Origin: JAICMB01 sp035295125
GTDB taxonomy: Bacteria > Acidobacteriota > Terriglobia > Bryobacterales > Bryobacteraceae
Length of the DNA: 64,000 nucleotides
Assembly (NCBI GenBank): GCA_035295125.1
Contig: DATGJP010000050.1
Location: 1 to 64,000 of the forward strand
Reading direction: 5' to 3'
Made by a program: the position numbers and the translations under genes. Of this stretch, positions 1 through 8,196 are shown piece by piece; the first letter of the stretch is position 1; every line of letters starts with the position of its first letter. A model generated the notes under the pieces. It did not search any database, was not told where the DNA came from, and worked only from the letters and a program-made list of their open reading frames with translations.

Positions 1-397
1 TGGACTTTAGTGGGAAAACCCATGGGAAAGAGGTCCTTTCATGCTAACTAGTCATATAACTAGATAACATAAAAACGGCCGGCCTGCAACAGAAACTTAC
101 AGGAATGTTGTTTTATCTAGTGAAGGGCCAAAGTCCAGGCGCAGGCGGTTTCGCCTGCGCATGGCGCTCTCAAACACTTCTGCCCGGGCTAGCCTCAGCA
201 TCCTCGCGCTCCTCTTGCTCCGTCAACGTAGGATGCTCGGTATGAAAATACTGTGGTCGAGTCGGTGCGAACGTAGCGGAAATATCCGTTGCGGACACGC
301 GACTTGCGCGCCGAGGGTCAGCGTAATCGTAAGGACGTCGACTCCAATCAGACGCACGGCCCGTTCGAAAACCGTGCGTATCTGTATATTCCGATTC
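1..397. other. Gene-free left edge
   Basis: No convincing gene lies here. Positions 1-127 are more AT-rich than the rest of the window and contain an inverted repeat CTAGATAA (60-67) / TTATCTAG (113-120). TGGACTTT (1-8) is inverted again as AAAGTCCA (130-137). A family A hairpin follows at 139-160. Reading through the stop of the BamA-like gene at 398 gives no barrel-like sequence, so I do not extend that gene into this stretch. Confidence 0.5.
128..160 (+). repeat. Family A palindromic repeat, partial copy
   Basis: A perfect 9-bp stem, GCGCAGGCG (139-147) and CGCCTGCGC (152-160), closes a GTTT loop. It is preceded by the AAGTCCA tract found inside the complete family A elements at 6441, 22893 and 26472. 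It lies downstream of the BamA-like gene stop, so transcription of that gene would run into it. Confidence 0.75.
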
Positions 398-2077
398 CTA
401 GAACGTCGCCAAAGCGCCCAGGAACTGCAAACCCAATGCCGTCGTCGTCCGCAGAACCGCGAATCTCGGCTTCGGAGGATCGCAGAACAAAGGCACATCA
501 CCATTCGGACGGTCCACCATGATCGTCAAATCGGGAATCATTCCGCGATCGCCATTGAGTGGTCCGGCCAACCGCTGCTGAAGCTGCGTTGTAAGATATC
601 CAAAAGCGGAAATGCGCCACCCGAGTTGGGGAGCAATATTGAATCCCGAAGTCCAGCTTTGACCCGGAAGGAACGGCCGCTGCAACGCGATCACGGGAAG
701 AAACCGGCTCGTGGGAGTGAGCGCCAACGCCGGAAGAATGGGGTGCGCAAACGCCAGAAGACTGAACGAAGCCGTGTAAGTGGACAACTCGAACAACCCA
801 CGGCCCCACGAAGGCAGACGCGATCCGATGGAAGCCTGCAGCGGCCCCGCCAGGCTGATGGGCCCCACCGGCCCCGAGAAATTCCAGAAGCCATGCCGGT
901 TCTCCGTCACGCGAATCGAGACGTTGGCAAGCCCGGTCTTGTCATCTGTTGTGATCGCGACGCTTCGCACCGACACCGGTTCCACCAGCCCCGTCCGATT
1001 CAACCGCGCCAAGCTCTTCCGCAGAAGCAATTCGTCGAAAAGATCGCCCTCATCAAGTAGGAAATTGCTGCGCAGCGCCAGATCGCTGGTGTGCTTGTTG
1101 CCAACGAAATCAATGCGTCCGACACGATACTTCTTTCCGCGCTCGACGTCGTAAGTCAGCTCCGCCGTGTCCGAATCCGTCGGATGCGCATAAAGCTTGG
1201 CCGTAAAATCGAGAATCCCCTGCTTCTCGGCCTCACGCCGTTCCTTAAACAGGCAGGTGCAAATGTCGCGCGGCGATTGATTGAACTGATAGCGTGGACC
1301 GGCGTTCACAAAAATCCGAAGCCGCGCTTCCTTGCCATCAATCTGCGTGTCGTCCAAGCGCACGTTGGCGTCCAGAAATCCCTCGGTCAGGTAAAACGAA
1401 CGCAGCCGCATGATGTCGGTATCTACCGCCTGCTCGCTGTACGAAGGGAGAAACTTCCAGCCCATAAAGATGTGCCGTGTATGCAGTGCGTGGAGCGCGC
1501 CATTCAGCTCTTTGTCGCTCAAGACGGGGTTCCCGGTGAACTCGATCTCGCGGACGCGTACGGCATCCGACGCCTTCACGATCAGCCGAAGATCCACCTG
1601 CTGGCCGGTGGTCGGAACGATCTCCGGATCCACCTTCGCGTCGACATAGCCTTTCGCGAGCAGTTCGCCGCGGGCCTGTTGCGCCAACTCGACGGCCCGC
1701 AACCGGTTCAGCAGCGTACCCGCCGGCAGCGACATCTTCAGGCCGTAGCTGTTGGGTTCCACGAGCAACTGGCGCAAATGCATCACCGGCGCTTCCACCA
1801 CATGAAAGACAACGGCAGTCCCGGATGCCCCCGGCTTCGATTCAACGCGGATGTCTTCAAACCGGCCCATCTTCCAAAGGCGGTGTACATCTTTGTCGAT
1901 GACGTCGGTGTCGTATGGCTGGCCCACCTGGGTGTCCAGCTTCACAGGCGTAGTGGTTCCCTCGACGGAGACCGATTCGACCAGGGGCGGCGCCTCATCG
2001 TCGGCATAAACCGAAGGAACGGCGACGCAAATCGCAAGAATACAGGCCTTCAAAAGGCGTCTATTTGGCTTAGGCAC
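398..2077 (-). CDS. BamA/TamA-like POTRA outer-membrane protein
   Basis: Probable outer-membrane assembly or translocation protein. After a signal peptide ending near VPSVYA the protein carries about four or five POTRA-like modules, for example VREIEFTGNPVLSD and YRVGRIDFVGNKHTSD, followed by an amphipathic beta-strand region that ends in phenylalanine as outer-membrane barrels do. I prefer the GTG at 2077 (559 aa), which puts the signal peptide at the N-terminus. An upstream in-frame start at 2137 would overlap the cupin gene and add a polar 20-residue leader. The barrel part is only about 150 residues, against roughly 390 in Escherichia coli BamA, so it may be a reduced paralog rather than the essential BamA. 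A CTC cysteine pair (DICTCLF) sits between POTRA modules. Confidence 0.8.
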   Translation of the reverse strand: MPKPNRRLLKACILAICVAVPSVYADDEAPPLVESVSVEGTTTPVKLDTQVGQPYDTDVIDKDVHRLWKMGRFEDIRVESKPGASGTAVVFHVVEAPVMHLRQLLVEPNSYGLKMSLPAGTLLNRLRAVELAQQARGELLAKGYVDAKVDPEIVPTTGQQVDLRLIVKASDAVRVREIEFTGNPVLSDKELNGALHALHTRHIFMGWKFLPSYSEQAVDTDIMRLRSFYLTEGFLDANVRLDDTQIDGKEARLRIFVNAGPRYQFNQSPRDICTCLFKERREAEKQGILDFTAKLYAHPTDSDTAELTYDVERGKKYRVGRIDFVGNKHTSDLALRSNFLLDEGDLFDELLLRKSLARLNRTGLVEPVSVRSVAITTDDKTGLANVSIRVTENRHGFWNFSGPVGPISLAGPLQASIGSRLPSWGRGLFELSTYTASFSLLAFAHPILPALALTPTSRFLPVIALQRPFLPGQSWTSGFNIAPQLGWRISAFGYLTTQLQQRLAGPLNGDRGMIPDLTIMVDRPNGDVPLFCDPPKPRFAVLRTTTALGLQFLGALATF

Positions 2078-2120
2078 TAATTGCTCTCTGACGGCGGGTA
2101 ATGCAAACACGTTTCCGCTG

Positions 2121-2597
2121 CTATTTCGCCTCATCATCCGATGAGGAGCTGCTTAACCAGCCGCTCATCATCAGGCGGGCCTTGTCGAACGAAATTTCCT
2201 GGCCACTCGGAGGGGACGGCTCGGCGACAACGGCAGTGTCCTCGCGCTCACCGCGGCGAAGGTAGGCGTCGTCCTTCACCAGCCAATCGGTACGGATTGG
2301 CGAGAAGATGTCGAGATCGAGCGTGTCCTCGAGCGCAACGGCTCGGTGCGGCACATTCGACGGGATGTGCAGAACTTCGCCTTGCCGAACGACGACCTCC
2401 TTGCCTTCCAACTCGAACTTCAGCGCGCCTTCGAGGATGTATGTGATCTGCTCGCTCTCGTGAAAATGTTCCGGTACGACGGCGTCCTTTTTGAGGAACA
2501 CCTGCGCGACCATGGCTTTCTCGCCGGCTATGACCTTGCGCGAGATCACATCGCTCATCACCTCGAGCGGCACCGAGTCCCAGCGTAAATACTCCAT
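2121..2597 (-). CDS. Cupin-fold protein
   Basis: A small (158 aa) cytoplasmic single-domain cupin. The first cupin motif is visible as EHFHESEQITYILEG, with likely metal ligands H44, H46 and E49 or Q50. The second is PSNVPHRAV with H84. The C-terminal 45 residues are polar, rich in Ser and Asp, and probably disordered. The natural substrate cannot be read from sequence; such cupins bind small molecules or act as isomerases or dioxygenases. It is transcribed in the same direction as the BamA-like gene, which begins 43 bp downstream if the GTG start is right, so the two could be co-transcribed. Confidence 0.85.
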   Translation of the reverse strand: MEYLRWDSVPLEVMSDVISRKVIAGEKAMVAQVFLKKDAVVPEHFHESEQITYILEGALKFELEGKEVVVRQGEVLHIPSNVPHRAVALEDTLDLDIFSPIRTDWLVKDDAYLRRGEREDTAVVAEPSPPSGQEISFDKARLMMSGWLSSSSSDDEAK

Positions 2598-2630
2598 TGG
2601 GTTATTGTACAGGGACGCGAGGCGAAGCGA

Positions 2631-3821
2631 TCAGCTTTTAATGCAGATCATGCGTGGAGTTTCGGATTTTGCACGACGATCCAGCGCGGTGGGCCGCTTT
2701 GCATGCGCCCAGCTCCGAATCTCGAACCGCCTCGTTGCCTCTCTCGCCTCCGAACGACGCCCGTCCGGCGCGGCCACTTCCTCGAAAAGTCGCGTCGGAC
2801 GATTCCCCGCCAGGTCTTCCAACTCGGCGCCTACGCGCAAGACATACCGGCCGCTCCGCCAAGGCATTGCAGGTTGGAAACGCCATATTGTCCCGCCATC
2901 GAGGACCTCGCTGGTTCCGTTCAACCGCAAGCCCTTCTCATCCTCGATTTGGACCAGCCGCTCGAATAGTGGCTCATCGAGCGGCTTCTCCGCTTTCACG
3001 ATCAGGAAATCCAGGCTGCCGGGCTCAGGCTGGCTGATGGTCCATTTCGTAACATCGGGCATCGTGCGATCCTCACCGGCAACCCGGAACTCCTTGGTGT
3101 ACCCTTCGACCAGTGGTTGTCCGCGGGTGTCCTCCATTTCTTTTGCGACAACCAACCGATATCGTTTCCCTGGTTTGAGCGGAAGGCCAAGTTCCTCGTG
3201 CAGCTTCAGTCCGCTTTTGATGCGTCCGGGGTGTAAGAACAGCGTGAGCCGCGTTCCCGAAGGGTCCCAAAGGCCATTCTCCATTTCGAGAAAAGCGGAA
3301 TTGACCTCCAGCCCGTCTTCTTCCAAAAGCCGAATCTTCCCCGCAACGTCCATGCGGGCCATCGGGTCCGAAAAAGACACGTACATCCGCAACAGATTCG
3401 CCGGAACAACATCGCCGGAAGGGAGTACCGAGAGTACGCGCGTCTCGGGCCTGAGTCCTGACGAATCGGGTGTGAATCGGAGGATTAACGTCTCAGGGGG
3501 CCCGCCCAGTTCCCGCAAATCCACTTCCACCCTGTGCGTACGTCCGGGCAGGAACGGGTAACGCGGAACGAATCGAATCGAGTCCTCTTCCTGCCGGTAA
3601 CCACCCAGCATCGCGGTTGAGGCGCCTTCAAGATAGACACGAAAAACGCGGCGAATCGATGGTTCATCGAGTGCGGAAATCCTGGCCGTCAGCTCCTTCC
3701 CGAGCGTACGCAGCTCGACCGATTGAGTGGTGGCATCAAACGCCAGCATCGGCCCGGCTTGGACGAGAGGAGCAAAGCCAATCGCCGCCGCAAGCGCCGA
3801 CAGCCTGAATCGTGCGATCAA
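2631..3821 (-). CDS. Secreted Ig-like (Big_5-type) protein
   Basis: An exported protein of unknown function, 396 aa from a TTG start. The TTG overlaps the TGA stop of the upstream propeller gene as TTGA (3821-3818). This start places a clean signal peptide (ARFRLSALAAAIGFAPLVQA) at the N-terminus, whereas the longest frame from 3932 would overlap its neighbour by 115 bp. The mature part resembles repeated Ig-like SbsA/Big_5 modules, with segments such as RMYVSFSDPMAR and KPGKRYRLVVAKEMEDTRGQ that are typical of these beta-sandwiches. No catalytic motif was seen. The overlap implies translational coupling with the propeller, so the two may form an envelope complex. Confidence 0.65.
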   Translation of the reverse strand: MIARFRLSALAAAIGFAPLVQAGPMLAFDATTQSVELRTLGKELTARISALDEPSIRRVFRVYLEGASTAMLGGYRQEEDSIRFVPRYPFLPGRTHRVEVDLRELGGPPETLILRFTPDSSGLRPETRVLSVLPSGDVVPANLLRMYVSFSDPMARMDVAGKIRLLEEDGLEVNSAFLEMENGLWDPSGTRLTLFLHPGRIKSGLKLHEELGLPLKPGKRYRLVVAKEMEDTRGQPLVEGYTKEFRVAGEDRTMPDVTKWTISQPEPGSLDFLIVKAEKPLDEPLFERLVQIEDEKGLRLNGTSEVLDGGTIWRFQPAMPWRSGRYVLRVGAELEDLAGNRPTRLFEEVAAPDGRRSEAREATRRFEIRSWAHAKRPTALDRRAKSETPRMICIKS

Positions 3822-4954
3822 TCGATGTCCTCGACCGGCATTGTCCAGAGGGCGACTTCGCCGTTTAACGAATTGCGTCGAAGCACGAGCAGATTTCGAT
3901 CGTCCAGGTTCTCGACTTGGAGCAGGCCCCAATTGCGCAGATAACGGGATGGAATCCCCGCCCTATCCCGGATCTGCTGTGTGATCGACGGCAACGGCTT
4001 TGCGAGCTCGGCGGAGTCGATCAGGACGACGCCTTGCGTGCTGTTCACCACCATGATGTAGGTCTTGTCTTTGCTCGCGAACGAGACCATATCCAACGGA
4101 TAGTTGCCGCTCCCAAACTCGGCGATGGTTTGACCCTTCACCTGTTTCGCGTTCTGAAGCGCCTCGAACGGAAAAAGAACCAGCGGCGTGCAGAGATAAG
4201 ATGCCAGAATGTACGGTTTACCTTGAATCGAAATCGGGAGTAGTGTCCGGATCGGCGAATCCGTCTCGTACCTGCCGTGCGACCCGTGGTAGATTTCGAG
4301 GGCGGATGCGGAACTGTGTCCGTCAAATGGATAAGGATAGATCCGCAGGGTCGAAGAGAACTCCTCGTTAGACAGCCCGGCGACAATCAGCTTCCCATCG
4401 GCAAATTTCATGTCGGAAATGGCATCGACTCGTTTCAAGGTGTGTATTTCGTTATCCATCACCGCGGCGGCGACAGGATTGGTCAGATCGACGACGGAAT
4501 GCTTCACCTTGTCCAAATGCACCTCCTGGATGTCGCCCGCTGGCGTAATCCGAAGAAGGACACTGGCGTTCGCCACGTCATTCGGCAACTGCCAGAGCCC
4601 GACGAAGTTGCGCCGCCCTCGCGAAACCGTCAGGTAGGTATTTTTGGAAATCGGATTCACCGCCATGTCGTGGATCAGCACATCGCGCGGGTCTGCTCCG
4701 AGCAATCCCGCGATCTTACCTTCCACGTCATTGATCTGGATCTTCACAGGCTTCCCCAAGGGCTTCCTGTCGTCGAGATCCAGGGCGAAGATCCGCGCGC
4801 TGATGGAATCGGCCACGAAAAGTATCCCGTCCGGTCCAAAGGTCAGCTTGCTGAGCGCTTTGGGATGTATGGCACCGGCAGTAAAGGTTCCTTCCGAAGC
4901 GGCAAATACCGAGGCCGCAAGGATGGCGGGAAGCAGGAATCGAAGGTGTCTCAT
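3818..4954 (-). CDS. Secreted beta-propeller protein
   Basis: Probable periplasmic or secreted six-bladed-type propeller (378 aa). The ATG at 4954 gives a signal peptide MRHLRFLLPAILAASVFAAS; a longer frame from 5056 adds an implausible leader. Propeller-like strands recur, for example LTFGPDGILFVADSISARIFALD and MKFADGKLIVAGLS in the blades, resembling NHL/SMP-30-type repeats. No metal-binding or catalytic set is obvious. It is the first gene of a two-gene unit with the Ig-like protein and is divergent from the CadC-like regulator with 72 bp between the starts, so that regulator is a natural candidate to control it. I do not recognise a specific family. Confidence 0.65.
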   Translation of the reverse strand: MRHLRFLLPAILAASVFAASEGTFTAGAIHPKALSKLTFGPDGILFVADSISARIFALDLDDRKPLGKPVKIQINDVEGKIAGLLGADPRDVLIHDMAVNPISKNTYLTVSRGRRNFVGLWQLPNDVANASVLLRITPAGDIQEVHLDKVKHSVVDLTNPVAAAVMDNEIHTLKRVDAISDMKFADGKLIVAGLSNEEFSSTLRIYPYPFDGHSSASALEIYHGSHGRYETDSPIRTLLPISIQGKPYILASYLCTPLVLFPFEALQNAKQVKGQTIAEFGSGNYPLDMVSFASKDKTYIMVVNSTQGVVLIDSAELAKPLPSITQQIRDRAGIPSRYLRNWGLLQVENLDDRNLLVLRRNSLNGEVALWTMPVEDID

Positions 4955-5026
4955 ATTGCAGCGAGTATACGGGACGAATCTGGTCGAAACACGTCCAAAA
5001 AAGATCAAATTGTTGTCCAGCGCTGC

Positions 5027-6391
5027 ATGCCGGTCTTTCGATTCCAGCGTTTTCAACTAAATACGGCGACGGGCGAGTTGCGTCGCGATGGAGAGTTGAT
5101 CTACCTCGAACCGCAGGTGGCGCAACTTCTGGCCCTGCTTATAGAAAACCGCGGGCGCGTCGTCGCGCGCACCGAACTCCAGGATCTCTTGTGGCCGGAT
5201 ACAAATACAGACCGTGAACGCGGACTGAATAACGCCGTTAACCGCGCTCGCAAGGCGTTAGGAGATTCCGCCTCCGTACCTCAATGGATTGAAACTTTGC
5301 CGAAACGCGGTTACCGCTTCCTGGGTGATGTCGAGACCGTCGTGGTAAAGCGTGTTAGGCCTAGAATCTGGGTCCCGATCTGTTCCGCTGCCGCGCTATT
5401 TCTGGCGATCGGCATTCTCTGGACCTTCCGTCCCCGCTCACTTTCGACACCTCCTCCCGCCGAATATTGGTCCGCGCTGGGGGAGATCCGGTCGGGTGGA
5501 TTACAGCAGTTGGATAACGCCCGGAAACTGCTCGAGACCGCAATTCGAAAAGACCCTTCGTTCGCCCCCGCCTACGCCGAACTGACCCCGCTGCTGCTCG
5601 ATCTGGTCGATAACGGCCGTTTTGACTCCCGCGCGGGTCGTCAAAGGGCCGTCGAGGCGGCGCACACAGCCGTTCGGCTACGCGACGGCTCGGCGGCGGC
5701 ACACGTCGCCTTGGGAACGGTCCTCCTGCGCGTCGATTGGCGACTGGACGAAGCTGCAAGAGAAATCGATCGCGCCATTTGGCTGGATCCCAAGTCCGCC
5801 GAAGCCTGGCGCCTGCGGGCGACTCTCTTTCTGGCGCGCGGCGACGCGAATCGTGCCGTGGAGGCCGCCGAAAGGAGTGCCGCACTTGATCCGCTCTCGC
5901 CTTGGACCCAGACTGCCGCCGGACGGGCGCTTTTTTTCGCCGGAGAGCAGACCCGCGCCGTCGCGCGGTTCGAGGAAACCCTCCGCAGCGCGCCCGAGTT
6001 CGTCCCTGCTCATGGCTATCTCAGTGATGTCTATTGGCAGATTGGCCAAAAGGAAAGCGCCCGGCGGCAATTCCTCGATTCCATGCGTCTTTGGGGCGTC
6101 GATTCCGCCGAGATCCGTCGACTCGACGCCGTCACGGCGCAAAACGGATTACCCGCCTTTTGGCAATCGCAGCTACCCGAACTCTATACCGAGCGCGAGC
6201 GTTACGGCATACCGTACAAATTGGCGCTGCGTCACGTCGAACTCGGCGAAAAGGAAAGGGCCCTCGAATGGCTGGAGCGTGCGATCGACCAGAAGGACAC
6301 TCGTTTGCTGTTCCTGCGCGTGAACCCGCAGTTTGACGAACTACGTCCGCTGCGGCGTTTTCGGGCGATTCTGAATCGCTTGCCGTCCTAG
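5027..6391 (+). CDS. CadC-like membrane transcriptional regulator with TPRs
   Basis: A one-component regulator of 454 aa. Residues 1-101 form an OmpR/PhoB-type winged helix (LEPQVAQLLALLIENRGRVVARTEL, recognition region NNAVNRARKALGD, wing LPKRGYRFLG). A single transmembrane helix follows at about 113-133, then a periplasmic region of TPR-like helices to the end (ARKLLETAIRKDPSFAPAYAEL and later repeats). The architecture is that of ToxR/CadC-type regulators, in which the outer domain senses and the cytoplasmic domain binds DNA. The start at 5027 begins exactly at the winged helix. The open frame upstream to 4277 is antisense to the propeller gene and is ignored. The divergent neighbour is the likely target. 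Confidence 0.88.
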   Translation: MPVFRFQRFQLNTATGELRRDGELIYLEPQVAQLLALLIENRGRVVARTELQDLLWPDTNTDRERGLNNAVNRARKALGDSASVPQWIETLPKRGYRFLGDVETVVVKRVRPRIWVPICSAAALFLAIGILWTFRPRSLSTPPPAEYWSALGEIRSGGLQQLDNARKLLETAIRKDPSFAPAYAELTPLLLDLVDNGRFDSRAGRQRAVEAAHTAVRLRDGSAAAHVALGTVLLRVDWRLDEAAREIDRAIWLDPKSAEAWRLRATLFLARGDANRAVEAAERSAALDPLSPWTQTAAGRALFFAGEQTRAVARFEETLRSAPEFVPAHGYLSDVYWQIGQKESARRQFLDSMRLWGVDSAEIRRLDAVTAQNGLPAFWQSQLPELYTERERYGIPYKLALRHVELGEKERALEWLERAIDQKDTRLLFLRVNPQFDELRPLRRFRAILNRLPS

Positions 6392-6440
6392 GTAACATGT
6401 CGCCATGGGACCTCTGGTCCACGAAAGTGATGAAAATAAA

Positions 6441-6519
6441 GGTGGTGCAGGCGGTTTCGCCTGCGCGTTCCCGGTGAAGTCCAAAGGCTGGCGAAACCGC
6501 CTGCCTCTACCCTTCCACA
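6441..6519 (+). repeat. Family A palindromic element, complete copy
   Basis: Full-length copy of the roughly 80-bp element in the 297-bp gap between the CadC-like regulator and the S41 gene. The left hairpin GCAGGCG-GTTT-CGCCTGC lies at 6447-6464. The spacer contains CGGTGAAGTCCAAAGG, and the right end CTACCCTTCCACA matches the copies at 22893 and 26472. In this copy the right hairpin is replaced by GGCGAAACCGCC, an inverted echo of the left one, so the two halves can pair with each other. The rest of the gap shows no gene. Confidence 0.85.
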
Positions 6520-6687
6520 ACCTGCAGTGCGTAGGAGTTGTTGACCGTGCAGCGGGTTTGAATTTTGATGGGGATGATCACGGCGCAATACGGGGTGGAG
6601 GCGACGGTTTGTATGGGATCAAAATCTCGCACATTCTTCCTTACACCGTGCTGGTAGCGTTCGTTCTTGCCGGCCGTCGACGAGTGG

Positions 6688-8016
6688 TTAGCGAAGCGGT
6701 GAAGGCGATACCGGACGGCGTACGAGTGCCTTCGGGCGATTAGGCATTCCGGCGGGCCGGGGTGCAACAGACTGGGAGTCCGCATTACCACTCACGATCG
6801 CATCCAGCACGGGGTCCTGGCCGCTGAAGTATTGGTCGGAGCGCAGGGGGATCAGGATATCCGGCTGGAGCGAGTCTTCTTTGAACATCATGCCGAAATA
6901 ACGGGTCGAGAGCTGATAGTAAAGACCGGAGTTGGGCAGTTGATAGGTGTACACGTTCCCGTAGGAGTTCGGATTACCTCCGGTAGGTTGGCCGACGATC
7001 CGGATGAATGGAACGCCCATCATGACCTCGGCTTCCTTGAAGGCGGACACGTCGAGCAACGCTGAAGAGAACGTTCCGTCGTTGGTGAGGGCGTAGAGTC
7101 TGGTGGGATTACCGAGCTTGGAGAAGCGATCGCGAAGGCCCCACATCAGAGGATCGATGATGGAGTCGTCGCCACCTCCGTTGTCGCGGTAGTCGATGAC
7201 AAGGCGATCGACGCGGTTCTGGTCGAACACGGACAGTACCTCTTGCCAGAACGGATATGCCGGGGTGCCCGGCTCCTCAGCGCATACCCGATACCGGATG
7301 TACAGCAATCGGGTCGGGGCGTCGTATTGATACCAGTAATAATCGTACGGGCGCTGTCGGTAGTACGGCAGAGAGGCTACCGTGTAATCCGCGGTGATGA
7401 ACGGGATGGCGGATGCGGGCGCCAGTTCCAGCGACAGATTGGAACCATCGAGTGCCTGCAGGTCGAGAATGACGGTGCCGTTAGACGTGAGTAGGCCCGC
7501 TGCACTAAGAATATCTTCCAGGGAAAGGTAGGCGCCGGTGTTGCGAATGAGCCAGGCACGGTTATCGTGGGAGATGAATGGCGCGACCAGGTCAGGGAGC
7601 GAGTCGGCATCCACCCCGCCGAGTGCGAGCAGCCGGTAGCCAATTTTGTCGCTGTTACCGAGCCCGGTCGCGGTGAGATACCAGCCGTTGTCGAAGTGGG
7701 TCGCGATGAAACCGAAGCGTCGCGATGCGGAAGAGATGTCGAGGTAGGTGTGCGAATCCTGGCCCAACGCGACCAGGCGCGCGAGGGCGGCACGGATTTG
7801 TGAATCGGTCATGGATGGGATGGAGGAGTCCAGCGTCGTGACGGCCGTGTTGAAGTCGTCTTGTGACAGGTGGGCGAAGAAGTTCATGTGCCGGTGCGTG
7901 AGGGCGTCTGCCAGGGAAGCGAGGTCGGCGCGCCATTGCGCCGCTGACCGGGATTGCCCCAGGCCTAAGGGTCCGAGTAGCAGGACCAGAACCACGCCCC
8001 GAAGGGTGTGCTTCAT
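6688..8016 (-). CDS. S41-family peptidase-like protein, secreted
   Basis: A 442-aa exported protein. The N-terminal signal peptide is MKHTLRGVVLVLLLGPLGLGQ. A helical N-terminal domain is followed by a PDZ-like stretch (GYRLLALGGVDADSLPDLV) and a C-terminal S41/tail-specific-protease fold. The fold is recognisable from VIDYRDNGGGDDSIIDPL, DGTFSSALLD (candidate nucleophile S317 or S318) and VGQPTGGNPNSYG. The catalytic lysine is not certain, because no lysine sits at the usual spacing after the serine, so activity needs checking. Family members cleave C-termini of envelope proteins or process peptides. It stands alone, flanked by repeats. Confidence 0.8.
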   Translation of the reverse strand: MKHTLRGVVLVLLLGPLGLGQSRSAAQWRADLASLADALTHRHMNFFAHLSQDDFNTAVTTLDSSIPSMTDSQIRAALARLVALGQDSHTYLDISSASRRFGFIATHFDNGWYLTATGLGNSDKIGYRLLALGGVDADSLPDLVAPFISHDNRAWLIRNTGAYLSLEDILSAAGLLTSNGTVILDLQALDGSNLSLELAPASAIPFITADYTVASLPYYRQRPYDYYWYQYDAPTRLLYIRYRVCAEEPGTPAYPFWQEVLSVFDQNRVDRLVIDYRDNGGGDDSIIDPLMWGLRDRFSKLGNPTRLYALTNDGTFSSALLDVSAFKEAEVMMGVPFIRIVGQPTGGNPNSYGNVYTYQLPNSGLYYQLSTRYFGMMFKEDSLQPDILIPLRSDQYFSGQDPVLDAIVSGNADSQSVAPRPAGMPNRPKALVRRPVSPSPLR

Positions 8017-8097
8017 GATCGTATTCTATTTTGTTTTGGCGCTAAGAGGCCAATGTCCCTCAATTTTCCGAAAACCGTGAGGTTGATGGCCCTGTAA

Positions 8098-8132
8098 TGC
8101 AGGTTGTAAACCTGCAGCGGGTTGTTAACCCG
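8098..8132. repeat. Family B twin hairpin
   Basis: Two adjacent hairpins: a perfect TGCAGGTT-GTA-AACCTGCA (8098-8116), then GGGTT-GTT-AACCC (8119-8131). It lies in the 180-bp gap between the S41 peptidase start and the GH2 stop. The layout matches the other family B copies at 13229, 17032, 22811 and 47027. Confidence 0.75.
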
Positions 8133-8196
8133 ATGCCAGTGGCGCAGATCACACGTTACACCTTGAAAACCGGTGTCATTTTTCCTGAAGGCGGCA

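Noticed and set aside
161..1060. 299-aa plus-strand open frame opposite the BamA-like gene
   Set aside because: Arg-rich composition and no signal; the opposite strand carries POTRA and barrel motifs.
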